From Aquibacillus rhizosphaerae (GTDB lineage Bacteria; Bacillota; Bacilli; Bacillales; Amphibacillaceae), in assembly GCF_030282825.1 (NCBI RefSeq), contig NZ_JASTZU010000016.1:1-64000 (forward strand): DNA of 64,000 nucleotides. The letters are read 5' to 3'. A model generated the notes under the pieces. That model was not told the origin of the DNA. It did not search any database and saw only the letters and a program-made list of their open reading frames with translations. The position numbers and the translations under genes are program-made. Below are positions 18,267-27,121 of this stretch, piece by piece. How positions within the stretch are numbered: the first letter of the stretch is position 1; each line of letters starts with the position of its first letter.

Positions 18267-18821
18267 CTAATCCTCCTTTTTTTGTAACTTTCCAAGTGTA
18301 CGTTTACACCATTCTATTGCAGAAATCGTCACACTTTTTCCGTAATCCAACGTAAATAACCAGTACATGGCATCCTCGTCGTCCTTATTGTGATAGACAA
18401 TACTTTGTTCAATTGCGAGATACGTCTGATGGCGGCTTTCTAATCTCTGTTTATATTGATTTAAAAGTAATGCAGTCTGGTCATACGACTGGAATCGGCT
18501 GAAAAACAATTTAAGCAAAATTTCATTTCGTTCTATAGGTAATTGCTCTACAGGCTGCCCTAACCATTCCTTTAATGTATCTATTCCTTTTTCAGTCAGG
18601 TGGTACTCATTCTTATCCTGCTTTCCTTCACTTGATGAGGTATAAACATCAGCTAATCCTTCTTGGACAAGTGATTTTAAGGTAGGATAAATTTGTCCAT
18701 AACTGATTTTCCAGAAATGATTTAAGCTATTATCGATGAATTTTTTAATTGCATATCCCGATTTACATTCCGTAGTTAATATTCCTAATATTGCATATGT
18801 AGTATGGTTATAATTTTTCAA
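18267..18821 (-). CDS. PadR family transcriptional regulator
   Basis: About 184 residues. The winged helix spans about 8-95 (TYAILGILTTECKSGYAIKK, then YGQIYPTLKSLVQEGLA and YHLTEKG), and a C-terminal helical Vir_act_alpha_C dimerisation domain follows. TTG 18821 lies 9 nt after AGGTG; an in-frame GTG at 18833 overlaps that SD. The upstream gap holds several ATGT/ACAT half-sites around 18840-18875 (ATGTATC-N-GATACAT-like), likely PadR operator material. It heads an operon with DUF4188. Confidence 0.9.
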   Translation of the reverse strand: MKNYNHTTYAILGILTTECKSGYAIKKFIDNSLNHFWKISYGQIYPTLKSLVQEGLADVYTSSSEGKQDKNEYHLTEKGIDTLKEWLGQPVEQLPIERNEILLKLFFSRFQSYDQTALLLNQYKQRLESRHQTYLAIEQSIVYHNKDDEDAMYWLFTLDYGKSVTISAIEWCKRTLGKLQKKED

Positions 18822-18940
18822 TTGTCTCAACACCTATCAATAAGATATATATCATTTAGATACATTATATGTCATTTTCTCAAAAATATAAAGGATTCTT
18901 AACAATTGCCATGGTGATTTTTCATAGAGCAAGAAGGTAA

Positions 18941-18960
18941 TTGTGATTTTATGTTAAAAT
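18941..18960 (+). promoter_or_regulatory. Extended -10 promoter, dispersed type
   Basis: TTGTGATTTTATGTTAAAAT, the conserved promoter core of this window, 80 bp upstream of the small gene at 19041. Confidence 0.55.
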
Positions 18961-19040
18961 TAATGAAGAGCATATAAGTATTGTTTTTAAAGTGACTGGT
19001 AGAAGAGTTAAAAAAGGAAACTTCTAGTCGAGGGAGTGTG

Positions 19041-19205
19041 ATGGTTATTTTCTGGCTTGTCTTAGGAGTGATTTTTATTGTATATGTTATTTATAGTTTG
19101 GAAGTAATCAAGTATCAGTTACGACAAATTACTTCCAAAAATCAAGAAGAGAAACGCCTTTCAAGCGAAGAAATTGAAAAGGAATTAGAAGAATTTAATG
19201 AGTGA
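19041..19205 (+). CDS. Small single-pass membrane protein
   Basis: 54 residues: an N-terminal helix (2-20), then a charged cytoplasmic tail ending EEIEKELEEFNE. ATG 19041 follows GAGGGAGTG. Function unknown. Confidence 0.5.
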   Translation: MVIFWLVLGVIFIVYVIYSLEVIKYQLRQITSKNQEEKRLSSEEIEKELEEFNE

Positions 19206-19349
19206 TTTTATTATGCTAGACCTGCCAATAGTAGTTTGAACTTTTCCACTAACGAAACAGGATTGTTTAAGAGGAAGATTGTTCTTTCCACTGTAGGAGG
19301 AATTAAAGTAATTTAAAATATATAATAAAAGTAAAGGAGGTACGGTTTT

Positions 19350-19538
19350 ATGGGTCCTTTTATAGCAATGTTAATTATTGCCGTAGCAGTTGTCGCTGAC
19401 TTTTTTTGGTTCGATATTGATAGAAAAAGGTGGGGATGGATGAAAAATTGGTCTTCCCGGCAAAAAGTATTATTTTTCTCTGGTTTTGCTATTGTTATTA
19501 GTCTAGTTTATATAGGGTTAAGTGCTGAATATCTTTAA
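19350..19538 (+). CDS. Small membrane protein, 62 residues
   Basis: Two hydrophobic helices (5-22 and 40-58) around DIDRKRWGWMKNWSSRQK. Strong SD AAAGGAGG at 9 nt and a terminator right behind it make it a credible monocistronic gene. No family recognised. Confidence 0.6.
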   Translation: MGPFIAMLIIAVAVVADFFWFDIDRKRWGWMKNWSSRQKVLFFSGFAIVISLVYIGLSAEYL

Positions 19539-19540
19539 CC

Positions 19541-19578
19541 AAAAAGCGGTTGCTGAGGAAAGTGGCAATCGCTTTTTT
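19541..19578 (+). terminator. Rho-independent terminator
   Basis: AAAAAGCGGTTGC pairs with GCAATCGCTTTTTT (one mismatch) with a T-run, directly after the stop of 19350-19538. Confidence 0.85.
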
Positions 19579-19911
19579 ATATAAGTTTTTATTTTTGGTT
19601 TAGGTTAGGTAATAACTTATTTGTTGTGAAACCGAACAACAGAAGAGTTTAATAAATCTTCAATCTATTTTCATGAACTCAGAAATTTAATGAAAATTTA
19701 TTGATCTTTTATAATTTTGCATACTTTCCAAAATTATCTATTAAATTATTATTCTTTTTAGTGTGACAAAACTGCAGCGAAATTACGTACTATCACGAAT
19801 AACATCGTGCTGGAAAAGTGATTAAAGGCCCCTTAGGATAAGTTATTCCATATGAATATATAAAATACATCTACGAGTCTATCGTTTGATAAAGAGCTTC
19901 TTTTGCATACT
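19579..19911. other. Intergenic with probable coding relic
   Basis: Plus frame around 19792-19890 reads HRAGKVIKGPLG, stop, VIPYEYIKYIYESIV, which looks like a protein tail broken by TAA codons. No start or family found. Confidence 0.35.
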
Positions 19912-20370
19912 CTACTCTAAATAGTCACGAGGAGTGCCATAGTAAAGGAACTGCCTATATTGGGGATAAGTTGAAAGGTAATAGATATATATTGAGGTAT
20001 CCATGAGGAGAGGGTAGTTTGAAAAAAATTGTCTGTCTCCATATAGCATCCCTTTTAGTGCAGTGTCCATTTCTTTTTTTAATATATTGTAACGGAATTT
20101 TACTTCAGCCGCGTTAAATTCTCCTTGGTCAACATATGCTTTTCCGAATAAAGAAAGATGACAATACTTGTCTTTTTTCCATTCAGCCAACACTTCATCT
20201 CGCATTTGCCAATTGATATCTTCATAATGGTACACGAATCCAGTTGCTAGAAATAATTCACCGGTACCGTCCGAATGGGTTAGTGTGTATTTCCTTCCTT
20301 CAATCGGTTGTGCATGAGTAGCGGGTGGAATCAATTTTACGGATAACTTTTGTGGGTTAAAAGTAGTCAT
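19912..20370 (-). CDS. Staygreen family protein
   Basis: 152 residues matching the bacterial staygreen family: FNPQKLSVKLIPPATHAQPI, a central GELFLATG-like strand, MRDEVLAEWKK and a YCHLSLFGKAYVDQG block. Plant staygreen proteins are magnesium-dechelatases acting on chlorophyll; bacterial relatives in Firmicutes have no chlorophyll role that can be read here. ATG 20370 has SD AAAGGAG at 7 nt. Monocistronic. Confidence 0.85.
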   Translation of the reverse strand: MTTFNPQKLSVKLIPPATHAQPIEGRKYTLTHSDGTGELFLATGFVYHYEDINWQMRDEVLAEWKKDKYCHLSLFGKAYVDQGEFNAAEVKFRYNILKKEMDTALKGMLYGDRQFFSNYPLLMDTSIYIYYLSTYPQYRQFLYYGTPRDYLE

Positions 20371-20866
20371 AGAATTCTCCTTTTTCTAAATAAGTAAGCT
20401 GCCGTAAAGGAACATCAATTGGTTGCTACAGTAGTTTAATTTCTATATAAGCCTATGTATATTCCATTTATCCGACTGTGTGTGTGCATTTCTAATGTTA
20501 AAAGCCTCATAAATTAGAGTAATGATAAGCATAAGTAAGTTTATATCAACTGAGAATAAATATTTGCCTATTACAAGAATATTTCTAGGCACTAGTTAGC
20601 ATCCAAAGGTTGTTGATGAATTGTAACCATACACTAGTCTCAGCCTAACAATTTAAAGTGCAATTACTTTCAATCATTCTGCAGAAGCATATGGATATTT
20701 ATGTTAAAATATTTTTATTGTGAGCAAATCTAATTTAAATTAACATCGCAAGTAAATGAAAGAATAGTAATTTGCAGCCATAATTATTCCAATTATCGTT
20801 ATCGTTATGATAATGAAAAATGAGCAATAATTTATAGAAAAACAATATCTATAAAGGAATGATGTT
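20371..20866. other. Intergenic region with one promoter
   Basis: The only clear signal is the extended -10 element TATTTATGTTAAAAT at about 20696-20710, followed at 20790-20815 by an ATTATCGTTATCGTTATGAT stretch. No gene is supported. Confidence 0.4.
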
Positions 20867-21391
20867 GTGATTTTGTCTGAAAATATATTATTGAAACCTT
20901 TTATATTATCTGATGCCAATAACTTGCTTCATTTTCAATTACGTAATAAAGAATTCTTTAAAAAGTTTTCAATGATGCGTCCTGATAAATATTATTCATT
21001 CGAACATCAACGGAGTTTAATAATTAAATGGGAAAATAATTTTGAAAATGAAATTGAGTATCAGTTTGTGATATTTCTAGTAAACTCATAGAAATAATAA
21101 GTCTTTTTCATGTTATAAGAGGTTCTCTTCAAAGTGCTTTTATTGGCTATTTTATTGATAAGGTCTATAACTGTAAGGGCTTCGGGACCGAAGCTGTTAA
21201 TTTGATAGTGAATTATGCTTTTGAACAACTAAAATTACATAGAATTGAAGCAGGGGTTATGCCTCATAACATAGGTTCCATTCGTGTCTTAGAAAAGACT
21301 GGATTTCATAAAGAAGGATTCTCTTCAAAATGTGAAGATAAATGGTGAAGGGGAAGACCATCAAATATTGGCAATTATAAATCCTAATTAG
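20867..21391 (+). pseudogene. GNAT acetyltransferase, frameshifted
   Basis: Begins ILSENILLKPFILSDANNL and continues, after a frameshift near 21085, with GYFIDKVYNCKGFGTEAVN (acetyl-CoA loop region), LKLHRIEAGVMPHN and VLEKTGFHKEGF. A second frameshift near 21330 restores the end GEDHQILAIINPN. Two lesions inactivate this RimJ/RimL-like gene. Confidence 0.75.
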
Positions 21392-21443
21392 AACAAGTTT
21401 GGTTTTTAAAGAGTTAAAAAGATTGGTTAGAGGAAGTGTTTAA

Positions 21444-21743
21444 ATGGAAGAAATATTGCAAGCATTTTTAGAAATTGAGATTTCTGATCAAGAATATTAT
21501 GATGGCATCATTCGTTTTATTTACTCTGGCAATATTAGATCTGGAGAATATGAAGGTAATCAATTTGTAATAACTAAAATGGATCAATTAAACTTTATAG
21601 TTTATGAAGAATATGTGATTGATAAAAAGAGAGAAATTCATAATTCATTCTCCATATCTAAAAATAGGTTAATTAAGATGATTAATAAATATGCGCTAAA
21701 ACAGAGGATTAGCATAAGAAGTTTTCACTGGGCTAACAAGTAG
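21444..21743 (+). CDS. Unknown protein, 99 residues
   Basis: Soluble, alternating polar/hydrophobic protein (EISDQEYYDGIIRFIYSGNI at the start; basic C-terminus). SD GAGGAAG lies about 7 nt before the ATG. No family recognised. Confidence 0.5.
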   Translation: MEEILQAFLEIEISDQEYYDGIIRFIYSGNIRSGEYEGNQFVITKMDQLNFIVYEEYVIDKKREIHNSFSISKNRLIKMINKYALKQRISIRSFHWANK

Positions 21744-22109
21744 CATTCTTAGAACTAGTATATTTAAGGGAAGACAGAACTGCTGGTCGGAATACTTTGT
21801 ACTTTCTATGTAAGGGTGCAAAGATAGAGGTGCTAAATTTTTATGCTTTGAAAAAACCCTACTTTCGGATAGCGAAAAAGATTCAAATAGGATTGATAGG
21901 CAGATTTATATAAACATTGAGAGTGAGAGTAGATTTTCTATATTTATAATATTTCATTCTTGAGAATTGATAAAATGTAATTAGTTTAATTTATTGTACT
22001 ACCTGGAGCGTTTTTCAAAGTTGGAGTTCACATCTTGCTTAAAGATTGAGTGGAATAATTAATTTATATTTTGCTAAGTGTAGAATCATTAGTGAAGGAG
22101 GAGAAAGAA
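21744..22109. other. Intergenic, no gene seen
   Basis: AT-rich with stops in all frames; the last 50 bases hold the promoter/SD region for the gene at 22110. Confidence 0.45.
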
Positions 22110-22649
22110 ATGTATTATTTTAAATACTCTCCGGGATTTCAGTTTAAAGATTCCACCAAACCAATTGAGCTATATCAGGGAAGTAAGAAGATTGGTAAAA
22201 TAAAAAGAATTTATAAAAACTGGTTCACACAGTTACTCGATACTTCAATATTAAAAAATTGGTTTACTGCTTATGAAATACTAGATAATAATGATGATTT
22301 AAAGTTTAAATCTAAAGAAAGTTCCTCTTTTTTTGGAAAGCAACAGTACGATGTTACATACGTTGATGCTGATCAAGAAATCCATTCCATGATTTTAAAA
22401 GATGTGCGTAAGTTTCATTTCAGTCCGATAGTTAAATTTCATTATAAAAATTTACAATATACTGTTACAAGAAAAGAAAGGTTAGGATGGACTGAGTTTT
22501 CTATCGAGGATCAACTTATTGCCCAGTGGAAGAGAATGAATATATCCATACCTGATGAAATAGAAGTTCAATTAGTTAATGAAGATTATTTTGATGATAT
22601 TTTTTTAATAGTAGGGGTATTTCACACATTCTTTTATGACTGGCGATAG
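22110..22649 (+). CDS. Tubby-C-like paralog 1
   Basis: 179 residues starting YYFKYSPGFQFKDSTKPIEL. Shares a scaffold with three other proteins in this window: opening aromatic strand, KPIELYQG-KIGKIKR-YKNWFT, a central 'SKESSSFFGKQQYDVTY' strand pair and a closing LVNEDYFDDIFLIVG-FH. The beta-rich, hydrophobic-core pattern resembles proteins annotated as tubby C-terminal-like (LURP-one related) in Bacillus, but this is by eye. ATG 22110 follows GGAGGAG by 8 nt. No catalytic residues seen; role unknown. Confidence 0.6.
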   Translation: MYYFKYSPGFQFKDSTKPIELYQGSKKIGKIKRIYKNWFTQLLDTSILKNWFTAYEILDNNDDLKFKSKESSSFFGKQQYDVTYVDADQEIHSMILKDVRKFHFSPIVKFHYKNLQYTVTRKERLGWTEFSIEDQLIAQWKRMNISIPDEIEVQLVNEDYFDDIFLIVGVFHTFFYDWR

Positions 22650-22779
22650 ACTAACAGTACTAAATATAATGAAACATTTGTTTATAGTAACGAGCTGTAA
22701 TATTTAAAAAGCTATTGAAACCTATAAAAACTCATGAACGTATGGAATAAGAACAGCAATACTTAAGGGGGATATATTG

Positions 22780-23298
22780 GTGCACTATTATTATCCAATA
22801 TCATTTGGAACAAAGACTAAGAAATTAGATCTTAACGCAGGTGCTAATAAAATTGGTGAAATAAAAGGGTATTATGATAATCTTCTTAAAAGAATTATTG
22901 ATAACATTGGTACTAGCTCTGTTAAATTTTTTCTTAAATATCAAATAAAAGATGATGATAATAATATTCGCATATTTTCAAAAAACGGTGGCACATTGAA
23001 GAGAAAAGTTTATATTACATATTTTGAAAATAACGGTAGAGAACATGAAATAACAATGGTTGATAATAAGCATTTTGATGGTTTTGGTGAAAAAGGGGTT
23101 CATTTTACATATAAAGAAAAAGATTACATGCTATCGCAAAAACTTTTTGAACAGGTTGAACTATATATGCAAGACACGTTGATAGCTGACTGGGAAATAC
23201 AGATTACTTCACGGCGAGTTGAAGTGAACATATACAATGATGACTTTATAAAAGATAAATATTTAGTTATAGGTCTCTTTCATGCTTGGTTCTACTAA
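22780..23298 (+). CDS. Tubby-C-like paralog 2
   Basis: 172 residues beginning HYYYPISFGTKTKKLDL from GTG 22780 (SD AAGGGGG at 8 nt; TTG 22777 also possible). Same block order as paralog 1: KIGEIKGYYDN, a central SKNGGTLKRKVYITYFENNG, YNDDFIKDKYLVIGLFHAW. Lies 130 bp after paralog 1 as a tandem duplicate with marked divergence. Confidence 0.6.
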   Translation: MHYYYPISFGTKTKKLDLNAGANKIGEIKGYYDNLLKRIIDNIGTSSVKFFLKYQIKDDDNNIRIFSKNGGTLKRKVYITYFENNGREHEITMVDNKHFDGFGEKGVHFTYKEKDYMLSQKLFEQVELYMQDTLIADWEIQITSRRVEVNIYNDDFIKDKYLVIGLFHAWFY

Positions 23299-23552
23299 CA
23301 AGGATATAACTTTTGATGGAAAAATAAAATGGATAGATAATAGTACACTTTTTGTTCTAGTATATTTGATTATTGCCTTGCGGGAATGGTCAAAAAACCA
23401 TATGAATGTAATAAAAATAAAAAGTAAATTACGCGCTAAAGTCTTTGTTCTTTTAAACCAATGGATAGCTTGAACGAAAGAGTGAAAGCTATCATTACGA
23501 CCTTCCATTGCTTATTGTAGTAATAGGCAGTTACTTGAAGAAGCAGAACTGG
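23299..23552. other. Intergenic with basic relic frame
   Basis: A plus frame ending at TGA 23471-23473 reads VYLIIALREWSKNHMNVIKI but has no SD. No supported gene. Confidence 0.3.
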
Positions 23553-24983
23553 TTAATATTTTTTCGCTATCTCTGCTTCTATCACATTTCTTAATCGCTT
23601 TATTCCTTGTTCTAATTCCTCTTCGGTTAGATTACCATATCCGAATATAAGTTTATTATTATGATGTCCTTTCACTAAAGCATGGTTCTCTACGGGAAAG
23701 ATGTTCACCCCATTCAACTTTATTTCATCTAATATCTTTGTTGAAAACTTAATATTAAATTGTCCAACTAAGTGAATACCTGTTGAAGCACCTAATATTG
23801 TAACTAGGTCTCCAAATTCATTCTTTAGACACTTTATTAAGAAGGCTCTCTTTTTATTATACAATTTCCTCATTTTGACTATATGTTTCTCTAAGTGTCC
23901 ATCCTTTATGAAGCGTGCTAAAATCACCTGCTCAATAGTTGGAGAGTGATAGTCTGTATATCTTTTAAGGTTTTTAACTTCTTCGACCAATGAATTTGGC
24001 AAAATTAAATAACCAATTCGTAGGCTGGGTGATAGGATTTTACTAAAAGTACCTATATAAATGACTCGTTCAGGACATAAGCCTTGTATTGAACTTACTG
24101 GGTGGCCAGAGTACCGAAATTCACTATCATAATCATCCTCTATGATATAACTATTTGTTTTCTTAGCAAAATTAATAAGTTGAATTCTTCTTTGGATTGG
24201 TAATATTCCACCTAAAGGAAATTGATGGGATGGGGTAACGAAAATGATGCATGCTTTTCTTTTCGTAGTAAGACGTTCTGTTTGCATTCCAAATTCATCT
24301 ACTGAAATAGGGGTAATTTTAGCTCCTCTCTCAATAAAAATTTCGGGAATTTCTTTAGTTACGGGGTCTTCAATTAAAACTTCGGAATTTGACTTTACTA
24401 ATAGTTTTGCTAAAAGTGTGAACGCTTGAGTCGCTCCAGAGGTAATAATAATTTGATTAGGATGACAATTAATTCCTCTAGTTCTATCAAGGTAGGTCGA
24501 AAGAACGTTACGTAACTGTTCACTTCCTTCAGGCGAACTATAGCCAAATAGTGAAGCTTCAATATTTTCATAAACGTCTTTTCCTATACTACCCCACTTT
24601 TTTCGTGGAAACTTTTTTAAACAAGGAACGCCTGAACGAAAGTCGATCAAATTGTTTTTTATGGACTTAGGATTGTTCTTTGAATCAATAGTTTTTACGG
24701 ACACAGGTGGCAGCACACCACTCGGAAAACCTTCTAATGATATTCCTGATTCCACAAAGGTTCCAGCCCCTTGTTTAGATTTAATATATCCTTCAGCGAT
24801 TAATTGGTCATACGCTTCGAGAATGACACTACGAGACACATTTAGTGTGGTAGCTAAAACACGACTAGATGGAAGTCGCTCCCCCTCAGCAAGTTCACCT
24901 AATAAGATTTGTTCTTTAACTCTCACGTATATTTGTTGATATATCGGCTTCTCTGATGTTTTATTTAATTCAATCCAAATCAT
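23553..24983 (-). CDS. MocR/PdxR-type GntR regulator with aminotransferase domain
   Basis: 476 residues. The N-terminal GntR winged helix spans about 10-80 (EKPIYQQIYVRVKEQILLGE, LPSSRVLATTLNVSRS). The fold-type I aminotransferase-like domain follows, with the PLP-binding lysine Lys315 in TFSKILSPSLRIGY and the DDYDSEFRY block. The regulator senses PLP or a PLP adduct. ATG 24983 follows AGGTGAT. It is divergent from an EamA exporter, its likely target, with AATTGG repeats in the gap. Confidence 0.92.
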   Translation of the reverse strand: MIWIELNKTSEKPIYQQIYVRVKEQILLGELAEGERLPSSRVLATTLNVSRSVILEAYDQLIAEGYIKSKQGAGTFVESGISLEGFPSGVLPPVSVKTIDSKNNPKSIKNNLIDFRSGVPCLKKFPRKKWGSIGKDVYENIEASLFGYSSPEGSEQLRNVLSTYLDRTRGINCHPNQIIITSGATQAFTLLAKLLVKSNSEVLIEDPVTKEIPEIFIERGAKITPISVDEFGMQTERLTTKRKACIIFVTPSHQFPLGGILPIQRRIQLINFAKKTNSYIIEDDYDSEFRYSGHPVSSIQGLCPERVIYIGTFSKILSPSLRIGYLILPNSLVEEVKNLKRYTDYHSPTIEQVILARFIKDGHLEKHIVKMRKLYNKKRAFLIKCLKNEFGDLVTILGASTGIHLVGQFNIKFSTKILDEIKLNGVNIFPVENHALVKGHHNNKLIFGYGNLTEEELEQGIKRLRNVIEAEIAKKY

Positions 24984-25003
24984 ATTTATCACCTGAAGTT
25001 TTT

Positions 25004-25057
25004 AAATTGGTTTTAAAAATACATGTAAATTGGCTCTACAACAAACCAATTTATAAT
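25004..25057. promoter_or_regulatory. MocR operator repeats and EamA promoter
   Basis: AAATTGGTTTT at 25004 and AAATTGGCTCT at 25027 form a direct repeat with a 23-bp period; AAACCAATTT at 25043-25052 is an inverted third copy. MocR proteins typically bind such direct plus inverted half-sites. The second copy overlaps a -35 TTGGCT (25030-25035), paired with TATAAT (25052-25057) at 16 bp. Confidence 0.75.
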
Positions 25058-25117
25058 GTTAATTTTACAGTAATACCAGTCTAAATGGAATAATTACTTG
25101 AAATGGAGTTGGTTACA

Positions 25118-26035
25118 TTGAATGAGAAGGTATTAGCATACCTTAAAGTTATTGCAGCAATGGTCATTGTAGGAAGTTCCGTTGTAACAGGAAAAATATT
25201 AATTCAAACGATGCCTATATTTTTAGCATCTGAGTTAAGATTTTTAGTAGCGTCTCTTATATTAGTGCCATTACTGATTTTCAAAGAGGGGATTCCTTCA
25301 TTAAATAAAAAGGATATTGTAATTCTCTTTTTTCAATCCTTCACTGGAGTGTTTTTATTTAGTATTTTTATGTTGTATGGCTTAAAATTCACTACTGCAA
25401 TGGAGGCAGGATTAGTTACTAGCACTTTACCAGCAATGGTTGCTCTTCTAGCTTATTTTATAACCAAGGAGAAGCTTACAAGAAATAAAATAGTAGGTAT
25501 CCTAACTGCTATTTTAGGGGTCATAATTCTTAATATTTCTGGAGTTGTTCATGAAATGCAGGTTGGTAATTTAAAGATATTAGGTAATTTACTTGTTTTA
25601 GGAGCGGTGATGGGAGAAGCATTGTTTATCATTTTAGGTAAGTCTATATCTAAAAAAATAAGTCCCTTAGCTATAACAACAGGAGTATCTATTATAGGCG
25701 TATTGCTATTTTTGCCGATGGCTATATATGATATTATTAGAGCTAATTATTCTTTTGGTTACGTTCATGATTGGCTTCTTATCTCTTACTTTGGAATTAT
25801 TGTTACTGTTTTGGCTTTTTTGCTCATGTATCAAGGAATTGCAATATTACCAGCTACCACGGTTGGTATATTAACAAGCGTTTTACCACTAAGTACAGTA
25901 ATTCTATCATTTTTCTTTTTGAGGGAACCATTTCACTATTACCACTTAATCGGGTTTTGTCTTATATTTATCGCAATTTATTTTACCTCAAGAGAAGAAA
26001 AGTTACAGGTAAAACAAAATTTTAAAATTAGTTAA
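25118..26035 (+). CDS. EamA/DMT-family transporter
   Basis: About 305 residues with ten hydrophobic helices in two EamA repeats (first VIVGSSVVTGKILIQTMP; second LGAVMGEALFIILGKSIS), the standard size for drug/metabolite exporters of the inner membrane. TTG 25118 lies 9 nt after GGAG; ATG 25103 is the alternative but has no SD. Divergent from the MocR gene, which probably activates it. Substrate unknown; amino-acid or vitamin-B6-type metabolites would fit MocR logic (inference). Confidence 0.9.
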   Translation: MNEKVLAYLKVIAAMVIVGSSVVTGKILIQTMPIFLASELRFLVASLILVPLLIFKEGIPSLNKKDIVILFFQSFTGVFLFSIFMLYGLKFTTAMEAGLVTSTLPAMVALLAYFITKEKLTRNKIVGILTAILGVIILNISGVVHEMQVGNLKILGNLLVLGAVMGEALFIILGKSISKKISPLAITTGVSIIGVLLFLPMAIYDIIRANYSFGYVHDWLLISYFGIIVTVLAFLLMYQGIAILPATTVGILTSVLPLSTVILSFFFLREPFHYYHLIGFCLIFIAIYFTSREEKLQVKQNFKIS

Positions 26036-26075
26036 TTCAAGTTAAGATTAGTAAACGGATATAGCCTATTCCATC

Positions 26076-26093
26076 AGAAGCCAAAGGGCTTTT
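26076..26093 (+). terminator. Short terminator hairpin
   Basis: AGAAGCC-AAA-GGGCTTTT, 40 bp after the EamA stop. Confidence 0.55.
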
Positions 26094-26107
26094 GTACTTA
26101 GGAATCT

Positions 26108-26128
26108 CCTGACTTTAGTCATGACAGG
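26108..26128. other. IS200/IS605-like end hairpin, isolated
   Basis: CCTGACTTTAGTCATGACAGG resembles the CTTTAG-apex hairpins at the ends of IS200/IS605 elements. No transposase is near. It could be a solo end or chance. Confidence 0.25.
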
Positions 26129-26145
26129 TCCAAAATAAATGATAG

Positions 26146-26640
26146 GTGATTTATAATGAATACGAAGTTATGAACATTTATGAGGAATTAAAGTGGCAAC
26201 TAATTACAGCTACACAAAAAGACAAGGTATTAAAACAGCTTCCTATCAACATACAAAGAATTTGGTCTGACAGATTTACCAAAGCATCGGTTAATGACTA
26301 TATGTCCATATTAAAGAAATTAAACAGTAAATCATATTTTACTGAAATGGTACATACATATGTAGATTCGATTATGGAATATCTAATGGAAAACCCGAAG
26401 AATCAGGAATGGTTTCAGTATACTGGACAAAAAGGAGGATCTACCGCATTTGTTTGTACCCAGGCTTCTTATGCTAAGGATAAACAAAATAATACGATGG
26501 AATTTTTATTTTTTGCGAATGATTTATCACCATTAGAACAAGCAAAATTAACAAGAAATATAAATAGTTTCCAGCGTGAATTTTTAAAAGATAAAAGTTT
26601 TACGGAGTATGTGAAAAGTGAATTAACGGTTAAGACATAA
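26146..26640 (+). CDS. Serine hydrolase (beta-lactamase-like), C-terminal piece
   Basis: 164 residues that look like the last part of a class-A-beta-lactamase-like serine hydrolase: a helical DYMSILKKLN segment, MENPKNQEWF, then the KGGST motif that would be the K-T/S-G triad element, and FFANDLSPLEQAKL. The SxxK nucleophile half is absent, so it is probably inactive and 5'-truncated. GTG 26146 has a poor SD. The IS-like hairpin just upstream may mark the truncation point. Confidence 0.45.
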   Translation: MIYNEYEVMNIYEELKWQLITATQKDKVLKQLPINIQRIWSDRFTKASVNDYMSILKKLNSKSYFTEMVHTYVDSIMEYLMENPKNQEWFQYTGQKGGSTAFVCTQASYAKDKQNNTMEFLFFANDLSPLEQAKLTRNINSFQREFLKDKSFTEYVKSELTVKT

Positions 26641-26656
26641 ATTTCAAATGTGCATT

Positions 26657-26706
26657 GCAAAACAAATCAATCATTGCTAGATTAGATTGGTTTTGCTTGT
26701 TTTTCC
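26657..26706 (+). terminator. Terminator
   Basis: GCAAAACAAATC (26657-26668) pairs with GATTGGTTTTGC (26685-26696) with one mismatch, then TTGTTTTTCC. A dispersed-repeat ACGGGTG motif follows immediately. Confidence 0.75.
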
Positions 26707-26772
26707 TAACGGGTGATGATTGAAGGAAATTTAACTTTAATATTCGTTTTGAATCTTTTAGCAAGTAGTTAA

Positions 26773-26930
26773 TTGGGTTGTTCGAGTGACTCAATAGACA
26801 AAAAAGAAAAGGAAGCGATGTTACGCTTGGTGATAAAGTTGTAGAAGTTCTTGTCTATAACCAACTTAGTTCTGAAGAAAAATAGAAAATAACAATTGAC
26901 TATTTGAAAGAAAAGGGAATTAGATATTAG
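26773..26930 (+). pseudogene. Small lipoprotein relic
   Basis: LGCSSDSIDKKEKEA looks like a post-signal lipoprotein start. A frameshift near 26825 leads to LGDKVVEVLVYNQLSSEEK, then TAG and KITIDYLKEKGIRY. The signal peptide is missing. No family assigned. Confidence 0.45.
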
Positions 26931-26984
26931 AGCTTTTAAGAATAGAAGAAGATTGTAAATCGCGGCAAATTTTGTTTTTTAAAA

Positions 26985-27055
26985 ATATTAATTGGAATTT
27001 TATTTTAACCCATTATAATGATGTGGACTTATTTACTTAAAGTAGAGGACAGGAT
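26985..27055 (+). repeat. Dispersed repeat module with promoter core
   Basis: AATTGGAATTTTATTTTAAC at about 26989 followed by a TTTACTTAAAGTA block matches the 3' half of the modules at 53.1 and 54.4 kb. It sits 70-130 bp upstream of the GNAT gene at 27122. Confidence 0.5.
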
Positions 27056-27121
27056 AATGTAACACAGCCATTGTTTTTAAGTTTGCTGATTTAGTTTTCA
27101 AAAGAGAAGGGAATAAACACT

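Noticed and set aside
20785-20816. Fur box (ATTATCGTTATCGTTATGATAATG)
   Set aside because: Only partial match to the 7-1-7 pattern, and the downstream gene is a broken acetyltransferase without iron link.
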